Source: Myxococcota bacterium (GTDB lineage: Bacteria; Myxococcota_A; UBA796; UBA2385). From it: 64,000 nucleotides of DNA. The translations under genes and the position numbers were made by a program. Location of the stretch: NCBI GenBank assembly GCA_023150805.1, contig JAKLKF010000009.1:36908-100907 (forward strand). The letters are read 5' to 3'. The notes below the pieces were generated by a model. It did not search any database and had not been told where the DNA came from. It saw only the letters and a list, made by a program, of their open reading frames with translations. The first letter of the stretch is position 1. The number at the start of each line of letters is the position of its first letter. Positions 16,936-24,140 of the stretch are shown here, piece after piece.

Positions 16936-17576
16936 GCCGGCGCGCCGGCCAGCCGCGCCAGGACCTGGTCCCAGGCGCAGCGCAGGCGCGTCGGGAGCTG
17001 CGCGGCGTCGCCGTCGTTGTCGAGCAGCACGACCGCGGGGCCGCCCTGGCACTCGGCCTCGCGCAGGCGGCGCGCCCGCTCTGCGGAGCTGAGCTGGGTG
17101 GCCAGCCACTGTTCGACCCGACCCGGTGGCCAGCCCTGCCGCGCCGCGAGGCGCGCGCGCTGCACCGCCGGGGAGACGGTCACCAGCAAGACGGCGTCAT
17201 AGCGCCGGAAGCTTCCGGTCTCGACCATCAGGGCGGCCTCGACCACCGCCACCGGCGCCCCCTCGGCCGCGCAGGTGTCCAGCGCCCGCCCGATCTCCGC
17301 CGCGATCCGCGGGTGGGTGATCGCCTCCAGGCGCCGCCGGTCCTCGGCGTCCGCCACGACCCGGCGCCCCAGGGCCTCGCGATCCAGGCTGCCGTCCGCG
17401 GCGAGGACCTGTGGCCCGAAGGCCCGGACGATCTCGGCCAGGCCCGCGCTGCCGGGCGCGACCACCTCGCGGCTGACCCGGTCGGCGTCGATCACGGGCA
17501 CCCCCTGGTCCCTAAGCAGCCCCGCGACCGTCGACTTGCCGCTGGCGATCCCACCGGTGAGCCCGACGGCCTTCAC
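16929..17576 (-). CDS. coaE: Dephospho-CoA kinase
   Basis: The protein has 215 residues. It phosphorylates dephospho-CoA in the last step of coenzyme A synthesis. The P-loop is GGIASGKST (residues 8-16, Lys14), followed by VIDADRVSREVV (the Asp of the CoA-binding site) and THPRIAAEI. It starts with GTG and overlaps the upstream gene by GTGA, so it is translated with the secreted protein and sigma54 activator genes before it. The pairing of coaE with a sigma54 activator is unusual and may reflect simple read-through. Confidence 0.94.
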   Translation of the reverse strand: MKAVGLTGGIASGKSTVAGLLRDQGVPVIDADRVSREVVAPGSAGLAEIVRAFGPQVLAADGSLDREALGRRVVADAEDRRRLEAITHPRIAAEIGRALDTCAAEGAPVAVVEAALMVETGSFRRYDAVLLVTVSPAVQRARLAARQGWPPGRVEQWLATQLSSAERARRLREAECQGGPAVVLLDNDGDAAQLPTRLRCAWDQVLARLAGAPAQ

Positions 17577-18031
17577 CCCTGCTCCGCCGCGAAGCCGCGC
17601 AGGGCCCGGATGGTGCGATCCAGGCGGCGGCGGGCGCGCGCCCGGGGTTCGGCCGCGACGGCGCGCTCCAGTGCCGGCAGCGCGGAGGTCGTCTCCAGCC
17701 ACCGCAGGATGTCGGCGCAGGGCACGGTCAGCTCCGGGGCGACCAGCCCCTCGACGCAGCGCGGGGCCAGCCGCGCGTCCAGGTCCGCCAGGGTCATCCG
17801 CGCCTCGTCCCGGACCAGCTCGTCGCGCTGGCGCGTGGAGGAGCGCCGCACCTCGGAGCGGACCAGGACGCGCAGCGATCGAGCGGCCAGGCGGCGCTTC
17901 GCGCGGTCCCCGCTGTCCAGGTCGGCGAGGTGATCGTCCAGCCCCGGCGGCAGCGCGCCGGGCAGGTTGGCCCCGGTCGCGCCCGCGGGCGGGGCGAGCA
18001 GGGTGGCCAGCAGGGCCAACAGCGGTGTCAT
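17573..18031 (-). CDS. Secreted helical protein of unknown function
   Basis: This 152-residue protein has a signal peptide (MTPLLALLATLLAPPAGATG) and a mature part that is helical, Arg- and Glu-rich, with a HEAT-like feel (LDSGDRAKRRLAARSLRVLV, ETTSALPALERAVAAEP). Two cysteines (RCVEG and PCADIL) could form a disulfide. I do not recognise a family. It sits between the sigma54 activator and coaE and overlaps both by 4 nt, so all three share one mRNA. Confidence 0.75.
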   Translation of the reverse strand: MTPLLALLATLLAPPAGATGANLPGALPPGLDDHLADLDSGDRAKRRLAARSLRVLVRSEVRRSSTRQRDELVRDEARMTLADLDARLAPRCVEGLVAPELTVPCADILRWLETTSALPALERAVAAEPRARARRRLDRTIRALRGFAAEQG

Positions 18032-19800
18032 TCCTCCATCTTCTCGATGTAGCGGAAGATGGTGCGCGGGTCGACGCCCAGGTCCCGCGCGGTCTGCGCC
18101 TTGTTCCAGTTGTTGAGCTCCAGCGCCTCGCGGATGTAGCGCTTCTTGAACTCCTCGGTGGCCTGGTCCAGGTCCTCGATGTGGCGCTTCGTGGTCGCCT
18201 CGATGCCCAGGTCCTCGGCGTTGAGCAGGGCCCGGTCGGACATGATGACGGCTTTCTTGACCCGGTTCTCCATCTGTCGCACGTTGCCCGGCCAGTAGTA
18301 GTTCATCATGGCGCGCACCGCGTCGTTGGTGAAGCCGCGCGCCTTGCTGTCGTACTGGTCGGCATACTTCTGCAGGAAGTACCGGGCGAGCTGGTGCACG
18401 TCCTCCCCGCGCTCCCGCAGCGGAGGCAGGTGCACGGTCACCTCGTTGAGCCGGTAGAACAGGTCCTCGCGGAAGCGACCCTCGGCGATCTCCTTCTCCA
18501 GCTCCTTGTTGGTCGCCGAGACCACGCGGATGTCGACCGGCCGCGGTCGCAGGTCCCCCACCCGCTCGATGACCCGCTCCTGGAGCACCCGCAGCAGCTT
18601 GACCTGGAGGTTCATCGGCATCTCGCCGATCTCGTCGAGGAAGAGGGTGCCGCCGTTGGCCGCCTCGAACTTGCCGAGCTTGTCGGCGACCGCGCCGGTG
18701 AAGGAGCCCTTCTTGTGGCCGAAGAGTTCGCTCTCCAGGAGGTTCTCGGGGATCGCGCCGCAGTTGATGGAGACGAAGGGCTGGCTGGCCCGGTCGCTGG
18801 CCCGGTGCAGCTCGCGTGCGACCAGCTCCTTGCCGGTCCCGGTCTCCCCGGTGACCAGGACGGAGAGGTCGGTGGGGGCGACCTTCTGCACCATCTTGAA
18901 CACGCGCTTCATCGGCGCGCTGGTGCCGACGATGTCCCCCTGCGACGAGCGGCGGAGCTGGGCGCGCAGGTTGCGGTTGGAGATCTTCAGCTCGTTGAGC
19001 AGCAGGGCGGCGTGGACGATCATGCTGGCCTGGGTGGCCCAGACCTGGAGCATGGAGAGGTCCTCCTGCGTGAACAGGCCGGTGATGGCGTCGTTGCCCA
19101 GGTACAGGACCCCCAGCAGGTCGTTGCGGTACATCAGCGGCACGCACATGACGCTGGACAGCTTGAGGTCCACCACGCTGCGGCTGCGCCCGAAGGTCCG
19201 GTCGCTCATCGCGTCGCTGACGATGATCGGCTGCCGGCTCTGTACGACCTGCTCGACGATGGTGTCGCTGACCCGGGACAGGTCGAGCGTCTCGTCCCCG
19301 ACGTTGTGCGAGGCGGCGAGGTGGCGCTCGCCGTCCTGGAAGACGATGACGAAGCCCTTCTCGGCCCGCGTCAGGTCCACCACCGCCGAGAGCAGCTTGC
19401 GGAACAGGTTCTCGGGCGAGTGCTCCTTCATCAGCTCGGCGGAGAAGGCGACCAGGCGCTGGACGGCGTCCCCGGTCGCCGGTGGGCTGGCGGCGGGGGT
19501 GGCCGGGGGTTCCCCCTCGTGCAGCGTCAGCTCGAAGCGGCCCACGAGCAGGCGATCCCCCTCGTTGAGGTCGACCTGGCGGGCGAGCTTGCCGTTGACG
19601 TAGACCTCGTTCCCGCGGTCGACCACCGTCAGGCTGTGGCGGCTGCCCACCCGCAGCAGGTTGGCGTGCGTCGCCGCGACGGTCGGGTCTTCGAGCACCA
19701 CGTCGTTGCCCGCCTTGCGGCCGATGGTGACCAGTGGCTTGCGCAGGGGGATGTCGGTCGTCACCTTGCGGACCGGGTCAAGGCAGCGCAGGTAGGCCAT
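18028..19800 (-). CDS. FHA-GAF-sigma54 activator with Fis-type HTH
   Basis: The 590-residue protein has four parts. Residues about 20-90 form an FHA domain (VTIGRKAGNDVVLEDPTVAATHA), which binds phosphothreonine. Residues about 105-265 form a GAF sensor. Residues about 285-520 form the AAA+ domain with Walker A GETGTGKE, GSFTGA (sigma54 contact loop, with Ser in place of the more common Ala), Walker B GGTLFLDEIGE and the R-finger region FREDLFYRLN. The C-terminus holds a Fis-type HTH (NNWNKAQTARDLGVDPRTIFRY). Such FHA-bearing activators are typical of myxobacteria, where Ser/Thr kinases feed into sigma54 transcription. A kinase gene lies at 24141-26033, but a link is only a suggestion. Confidence 0.93.
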   Translation of the reverse strand: MAYLRCLDPVRKVTTDIPLRKPLVTIGRKAGNDVVLEDPTVAATHANLLRVGSRHSLTVVDRGNEVYVNGKLARQVDLNEGDRLLVGRFELTLHEGEPPATPAASPPATGDAVQRLVAFSAELMKEHSPENLFRKLLSAVVDLTRAEKGFVIVFQDGERHLAASHNVGDETLDLSRVSDTIVEQVVQSRQPIIVSDAMSDRTFGRSRSVVDLKLSSVMCVPLMYRNDLLGVLYLGNDAITGLFTQEDLSMLQVWATQASMIVHAALLLNELKISNRNLRAQLRRSSQGDIVGTSAPMKRVFKMVQKVAPTDLSVLVTGETGTGKELVARELHRASDRASQPFVSINCGAIPENLLESELFGHKKGSFTGAVADKLGKFEAANGGTLFLDEIGEMPMNLQVKLLRVLQERVIERVGDLRPRPVDIRVVSATNKELEKEIAEGRFREDLFYRLNEVTVHLPPLRERGEDVHQLARYFLQKYADQYDSKARGFTNDAVRAMMNYYWPGNVRQMENRVKKAVIMSDRALLNAEDLGIEATTKRHIEDLDQATEEFKKRYIREALELNNWNKAQTARDLGVDPRTIFRYIEKMEE

Positions 19801-19821
19801 CGGCGGGGCTCCAGCAGCGTG

Positions 19822-19854
19822 CAGCCCCGATGGGGGCTGGCGCGGCGCAGTATA
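19822..19854 (-). promoter_or_regulatory. Candidate -10 and leader hairpin of the sigma54 activator gene
   Basis: TATACT on the minus strand (19849-19854) is a good -10. No matching -35 was seen. Between it and the ATG at 19800 lies a perfect 7-bp hairpin, CAGCCCC (19822-19828) with GGGGCTG (19833-19839) and a 4-nt loop, in the presumed 5' leader. Confidence 0.35.
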
Positions 19855-19904
19855 GCGTCCGCGCCTGGGCGCGGCCCCTCGGCGCCGGGGCGGCCTTCCT
19901 CGGC

Positions 19905-20771
19905 TCAGAACCGCGCGGCGACCGCCAGCCCGGGCCCCGGCGCCAGGCCGATGGTCGCCTGCCTCCGCGCCCTGCGTCCGGCGACGCTGGCGTCGAGCAC
20001 CCCCAGGCCGTAGCTGGCGTAGCAGGTCGCGGTGGAGGCCCACTGGGCCGCCCGTCGCGCCTGCAGCGTGTCCAGGGACCACAGGCGCTGGCCGTCGTCG
20101 GTGAAGCCCGGCTCCCCCTCCGAGCCGTAGCGTCGGTCCACGGCGATCCAGAGGAACAGGCCGGCCGAGAGGCCGCAGCTCAGCCCCTGGCCGGTGGCCA
20201 GCAGGCCCGCGGCGACCGGGCGCCCCTGTCGCGCCTGGGAGATGCCCAGCGGCAGCCAGGGCGAGGTGCGCCGGGGGGCAGGCTCGACCAGCGCCGGCGG
20301 GGGCTGCGGGCGCCAGGAGCCGCTGGCCTTCACCAGCTCGAAGAAGGCGCAGATGTCGGGCGGGTGTCGGAAGGGGTCGAGGATCAGGTCGGGATGGTCC
20401 CGCAGCACCAGCTCCACCGCCTCGCGCGCGCCGGCCTCGTTGCCCTGGAACAGCAGGATCTCGGCCATGTAGAGGCGGGCATCCCGGACGATCTCCGGGT
20501 CGTGGGCCGCGTCCCGGATCAGGGCGGTCAGCAGGCTGAGCGCGAGGTCCTGTTGCCCCGCGTGGTAGCTGCGGATCGCGCCCTCCAGGCGAGCGGCCGG
20601 GTCCGCCGGCAGCGAGGGGGGCAGGGCATGGGAGCCCGCGGCGGGGGCCTGCGCGGTCGCAGGGTCCGGCGGCGGCCCCGGTTCGGGCTCCGCCGCGGCC
20701 GCCGCGCGCGCGAGCAGGCACAGCAACGCGGCGCATCCCAGGGGTCGGCGGAGGTCGGGGGCGAGGCCCAT
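19905..20771 (-). CDS. Secreted TPR-like protein with C-terminal membrane segments
   Basis: The protein has 288 residues. A signal peptide of about 25 residues (ending ARAAAAA) precedes a Pro-rich linker and a TPR-like helical region (AIRSYHAGQQDLALSLLTALI and ILLFQGNEAGAREAVELVL). The C-terminal third has two or three weakly hydrophobic segments (GLSCGLSAGLFLWIAV, ATCYASYGLGVLDASVAG). I know no name for it; similar proteins with a TPR and a short C-terminal membrane region are common in myxobacteria. A promoter TTGCCC-N17-TACCCT ends 6 nt before the ATG, and no Shine-Dalgarno is present, so translation may be leaderless. Confidence 0.75.
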   Translation of the reverse strand: MGLAPDLRRPLGCAALLCLLARAAAAAEPEPGPPPDPATAQAPAAGSHALPPSLPADPAARLEGAIRSYHAGQQDLALSLLTALIRDAAHDPEIVRDARLYMAEILLFQGNEAGAREAVELVLRDHPDLILDPFRHPPDICAFFELVKASGSWRPQPPPALVEPAPRRTSPWLPLGISQARQGRPVAAGLLATGQGLSCGLSAGLFLWIAVDRRYGSEGEPGFTDDGQRLWSLDTLQARRAAQWASTATCYASYGLGVLDASVAGRRARRQATIGLAPGPGLAVAARF

Positions 20772-20777
20772 CGCCGG

Positions 20778-20806
20778 AGGGTAGCGGGACCGGTCTGCGA
20801 GGGCAA
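20778..20806 (-). promoter_or_regulatory. Sigma70-type promoter, leaderless configuration
   Basis: Minus-strand TTGCCC (20801-20806) and TACCCT (20778-20783) are exactly 17 nt apart. The -10 ends 6 nt before the ATG at 20771, so the transcript should start at or next to the start codon. Confidence 0.5.
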
Positions 20807-20912
20807 CCGAGCCAGTCACCCCGCGCAGGTGTGTTCGCGGGCGCGGGAGGGGCATCGGCCGAGCCAAGGTGGACGGATGGACAGTTCGCGTTATGACGCG
20901 GGCGGCAGGGGT

Positions 20913-20930
20913 CACTGTCCGCAGACAGTG
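20913..20930. promoter_or_regulatory. Operator-like palindrome upstream of the two-HTH protein gene
   Basis: CACTGTC and GACAGTG are perfect 7-bp inverted arms with a 4-nt centre (CGCA). The site lies 61 nt before the ATG at 20991, in the 219-nt divergent spacer. Its form fits a dimeric HTH protein, possibly the adjacent gene product. Confidence 0.4.
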
Positions 20931-20990
20931 CGGGCAGCGGCCCCGACCGGCACCATCCCCGCACCGCCCCCGAACCTGCTGGAGAAGACC

Positions 20991-21953
20991 ATGAAGAAGC
21001 TGGAAGATCGTCCCTGGTGGCCCGAGCTCGTCGAGCTGAAGGACGTCCTCTCCCTGCGCGAGCTGTCGACGCGCTTCGGCGCCGCGCCCGCCGCGATCAG
21101 CAACGCCCTCAAGCGCAGCGGCATGGACCGCAACGCGGCGCCCCCCGGCCCGCGCGCCAAGCGGGACCCCGACCTGCAGCGCGCCGCCGCCGAGGCCCTC
21201 GAGGCGGTCGAGACCGGCACCCGCAAGGGCGGAAAGACCAAGTCCTCCAAGCCGGCCCCCGCCGCGGCGGTCGAGGCTCCGGCCCCCAAGGCTGCCAAGG
21301 ACAAGGGCGGCAAGGACAAGGGCGGCAAGGACAAGGCCAAGGCCGCCAAGGTCGAGGTCGTGGCGGCGCCCGCGCCCGCGCCCGTCGAGAAGGCCAAGCC
21401 CGCCAAGGCGGCGGCCAAGGTCGCCGAGGCCCCGGCCCCCAAGGCCAAGGCCGTGCCCGCGCCGGCCGAGCCGGCCGACGCGGGGGGCGGGTCGCGGATC
21501 ACGCCCTACCTGCACCTGCTGGGCAAGGAGATCGACCGGAAGATCGCCGACATGGCCGGCGTCTCGGTCAGCGCGGTGACCAACTACCGCAAGCGCCACG
21601 GCATCCCCTCGGCGACGGGCAGCGGCCCCAAGCCGGTCAAGGCCGCCAAGGCCGCCAAGGCCGCCAAGGTCACCAAGGCCCCCGCGCCGGTGGTCGAGGT
21701 GCCGGTGGCGCCGGTCGTCGAGGCGCCCGCCCCGGTGGTCGAGACGCCCGCCCCGGTCGTGGAGACCGCCGCCCCGGTGCTCGCCGTCCCCGTCGCCGCC
21801 GCGACCGTGGGCTTCGGCTACCGGGTGACGATCGGCGGGGAGGGCTTCGTGGTCGTGGCCGCCGACATCGCCGAGGCCGCCCGCCGCGCGATGGAGTCCG
21901 GTCGGGGCCAGGTGACCGGCGTCGAGCTGCTGGGCACCGCCATCGGCGCCTGA
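20991..21953 (+). CDS. Two-HTH DNA-binding protein with histone-H1-like linkers
   Basis: The 320-residue protein has a modular layout. Residues about 15-45 form one helix-turn-helix-like unit (SLRELSTRFGAAPAAISNALK). Residues about 177-206 form a second (IDRKIADMAGVSVSAVTNYRK, ending KRHGIP). Between them and after the second lie Lys/Ala/Pro-rich stretches: repeats of KDKGG, and KAAK units at about 215-228 like the tail of histone H1 or of AlgP. A VEAPAPVVETPAP-type region follows. The last 50 residues form a compact domain (YRVTIGGEGFVVVAADIAEAARRAM). It probably binds and bridges DNA as a nucleoid or regulatory protein. I know no exact characterised match. Confidence 0.78.
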   Translation: MKKLEDRPWWPELVELKDVLSLRELSTRFGAAPAAISNALKRSGMDRNAAPPGPRAKRDPDLQRAAAEALEAVETGTRKGGKTKSSKPAPAAAVEAPAPKAAKDKGGKDKGGKDKAKAAKVEVVAAPAPAPVEKAKPAKAAAKVAEAPAPKAKAVPAPAEPADAGGGSRITPYLHLLGKEIDRKIADMAGVSVSAVTNYRKRHGIPSATGSGPKPVKAAKAAKAAKVTKAPAPVVEVPVAPVVEAPAPVVETPAPVVETAAPVLAVPVAAATVGFGYRVTIGGEGFVVVAADIAEAARRAMESGRGQVTGVELLGTAIGA

Positions 21954-21971
21954 GCCGCCGCTCCCGCTGTG

Positions 21972-22007
21972 CACGGCCCGCGTGGGTTCCCCCCCGCGCG
22001 GGCCGTG
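21972..22007. terminator. Long bidirectional hairpin between convergent genes
   Basis: Perfect 11-bp arms CACGGCCCGCG (21972-21982) and CGCGGGCCGTG (21997-22007) enclose a 14-nt loop that itself holds GGG-TT-CCC. It lies between the convergent stops at 21953 (+) and 22020 (-). No U-tract follows on either strand. Confidence 0.55.
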
Positions 22008-22019
22008 TCGCGTCCGGGC

Positions 22020-23549
22020 TCAGGGGAGCTGCGAGGGCTCGTCCTCGACCCGGAGCGCGAACGCGCCCTCGGCGTCGGACAGCGTGGTGGCGTACAGCCG
22101 TCCGTCCTCGTCGCGGACCTCGATCAGGGCGAAGGGGACGGGCTCGCCGGCAGAGAGCAGGGTGCCCGAGACCAGCGTCCCCGCCGCCAGCCGGAGCTCG
22201 GTGAGGGCGTCGGAGGGGTCGTAGACCAGGTGGGTGATGGCGGCGCTCGTGTCCGACGGGGTGATGGTCAGCTCCACGGGCGTCGCCGGCAGCTCCAGGG
22301 CGAGCAGGCCGTCGTCGCCGGTGGTCGCCGAGTAGGTGTAGCCGTCGAAGCCCAGCTCGCGCGCCACCACCAGGGCCTGGGAGGCGGGCTCTCCTTCGGG
22401 GCCCAGCACCTGGGCGCTCCAGGGTACCCGGGCGGGCAGGGGCAGCTCCCCCATGTCCACGGCGGCCGTGGTGACGGTGACGGCGTGGGAGACGGGGGAG
22501 CGCGGGGCGTCGAAGTCGGGGATCACCTCCAGCAGGTAGGTGCCGGCCATGGCCTCCAGCTCGAAGCGACCGAACTGGTCGGAGGTGGTCTCGACCACCA
22601 GCTCGCCCTCCAGGTCCGACAGGCTCTCGGCGGTGAGGCGGACGATGCAGCGCTCGTCCTCGCCGCCCAGGCGCTCGCCGGCCTCGTCGACCAGGGTGCC
22701 CTCGACCTGCATGCGCCGGGTGGGGCCCAGGTCGAAGTCCAGCCGCGCGCCCTCCTCGCCCGCGAAGGCGAGCGGCGCCCGCACGGTGGGGTCGCTGCTG
22801 GCCTCCTCGCCGCGGACCACCAGCTCGTAGCTGCCGGGGTAGGCGCGCAGCATGTACCAGCCCTGGTCGTCCACCTCGGTCCGCGGCCCCTCCGCGCCGG
22901 TCGCCGCGTCGACGAGCTGGACGGTGACGCCCGGGACCGGCGCGCCGTCGGTGCGGGTCACCTGGCCCCACACGGGCGCCCCGTAGTCCAGGTACAGCTC
23001 GTCCAGGGCGAGGTCGCTGGCGAGCAGCAGGACGTTGCGCACCTCGAAGGGCAGCAGGTCGGACTCCTCGGGCAGGACGACCAGGCGGTAGCCCTCTCCC
23101 GTGGGGACCTGCAGGCGGAAGGCACCGAGCGCGTCGGTGGAGGCCGTGCCGCCGGCGACCGAGCCCTCCAGCGCCACCTCGACCCGGGCCGCGACGGGCA
23201 CGTCGTCCTGGCCGGGCACCGTGGGGTCGCCCAGGTCGGTGTCGATCCCGCCCACGGCCGCGGGGGCGGCCTCGAAGCCCGTGACGAAGCCCGAGATCGT
23301 GACGGTCGGGCGGACCTCGATCTGCATCCCGGTCCACTCGGCGTCGGCCAGCAGCGGGATCGACTGGGGCAGCAGGCCCGCGGAGGCGTCGCTGGGGTGC
23401 ACGTCCAGTCGAAGGTCGGGCAGCTCGATCACGCCGCCGGCCGTGTCACCGTCGTCCTGGCCCTCGTACAGGGCCATGTCGGCGCTGCAGCCGGCGAGCG
23501 CGAGCAGGAGGAGGGCCGCGGCGGGGGAGCGGGTGCGACGCTGCGTCAT
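22020..23549 (-). CDS. Lipoprotein with carboxypeptidase-regulatory-like repeats
   Basis: The protein has 509 residues with lipobox LALAGC (Cys21) and an acidic tether (EGQDDGDTAGG). Several beta-sandwich units of about 80-90 residues follow. Each has the pattern of CarboxypepD_reg/Cna-B-like domains: PVWGQVTRTDGAPVPGVTVQL, MQVEGTLVDEAGERLGG, VSGTLLSAGEPVPFALIEV with paired acidic and aromatic strands. Such proteins are usually displayed on the outer membrane. No enzyme motif is visible. Its ATG overlaps the stop of the upstream gene by ATGA. Confidence 0.78.
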   Translation of the reverse strand: MTQRRTRSPAAALLLLALAGCSADMALYEGQDDGDTAGGVIELPDLRLDVHPSDASAGLLPQSIPLLADAEWTGMQIEVRPTVTISGFVTGFEAAPAAVGGIDTDLGDPTVPGQDDVPVAARVEVALEGSVAGGTASTDALGAFRLQVPTGEGYRLVVLPEESDLLPFEVRNVLLLASDLALDELYLDYGAPVWGQVTRTDGAPVPGVTVQLVDAATGAEGPRTEVDDQGWYMLRAYPGSYELVVRGEEASSDPTVRAPLAFAGEEGARLDFDLGPTRRMQVEGTLVDEAGERLGGEDERCIVRLTAESLSDLEGELVVETTSDQFGRFELEAMAGTYLLEVIPDFDAPRSPVSHAVTVTTAAVDMGELPLPARVPWSAQVLGPEGEPASQALVVARELGFDGYTYSATTGDDGLLALELPATPVELTITPSDTSAAITHLVYDPSDALTELRLAAGTLVSGTLLSAGEPVPFALIEVRDEDGRLYATTLSDAEGAFALRVEDEPSQLP

Positions 23550-23959
23550 GGGCTCACCTCCGGCACCTGGATGGGCCACTGCAGCATCGCCGTCTCGCCG
23601 GCCGGGTCGGTGACCTGGACGGTGAGCACGTGCCCGTCGAAGGCGACGTCCCGCGCCAGGGTGAGCTGGCTGCCGAGCTGGTTCTCGCCGGCCTGGACCG
23701 GGACGGCGTCGGCGCGCACGCCGAAGCTGTCGATGGACCACAGGAAGGTCAGGTCCCCCGCCCCGTTCAGGTCCTCGGCGACCACGAAGGCGACGTACTG
23801 CTCGGTCTGGAAGACGAGCGTCTCGCCGGCGCCGGGGCTGCTGTACTCGATGGTGGGGGGCACGTTCTGCTCGACCTCGATGAAGGGCAGGAAGTAGAAG
23901 CACCCCTGCGCCGTCGGCAGGATCAGCAAGCAAGCGACGTGCCACCATCGGGGATGCAC
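23546..23959 (-). CDS. Short secreted or lipid-anchored Ig-like domain protein
   Basis: I set the start at GTG 23959, giving 137 residues. The first 20 form a signal-like segment (WWHVACLLILPTAQGC) with an imperfect lipobox. The mature part is one beta-sandwich with acidic loops (PPTIEYSSPGAGETLVFQTE, then DLNGAGDLTFLWSIDSFG and LTVQVTDPAGETAMLQW), like an Ig or PKD-type domain. Upstream in-frame ATGs at 24016 and 24121 would add an Arg/Pro-rich leader and a PVPMA repeat encoded by a 15-nt tandem repeat, which I consider non-coding. It is coupled by ATGA to the 509-residue lipoprotein gene. Confidence 0.65.
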   Translation of the reverse strand: MHPRWWHVACLLILPTAQGCFYFLPFIEVEQNVPPTIEYSSPGAGETLVFQTEQYVAFVVAEDLNGAGDLTFLWSIDSFGVRADAVPVQAGENQLGSQLTLARDVAFDGHVLTVQVTDPAGETAMLQWPIQVPEVSP

Positions 23960-24027
23960 GGCGCCACGGGACGCCGGGCGGGTGGGCCGGGGTCGGGCGG
24001 GGGAGGACCACGACATCGGTGTCAGGG

Positions 24028-24102
24028 CCATCGGGACGGGGGCCATCGGGACGGGGGCCATCGGGACGGGGGCCATCGGGACGGGGGCCACTGGAACGGG
24101 GG
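24028..24102. repeat. 15-nt tandem repeat (minisatellite)
   Basis: Four perfect copies of CCATCGGGACGGGGG (24028-24087) are followed by one diverged copy (24088-24102) and a partial one. The array lies between the kinase gene and the short Ig-like protein gene, both on the minus strand. Confidence 0.85.
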
Positions 24103-24140
24103 CCACAGGGGAGAGGACCACCGGTCCCGGCCGTCGGCGT

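Noticed and set aside
20913..20930. LexA box
   Set aside because: CTGT and ACAG are 6 nt apart, not 8 as in the E. coli box, and there is no similarity to the known deltaproteobacterial form.
23960..24121. N-terminal extension of the short Ig-like protein with PVPMA repeats
   Set aside because: It is produced by the 15-nt tandem repeat and would push the signal peptide over 50 residues inwards.
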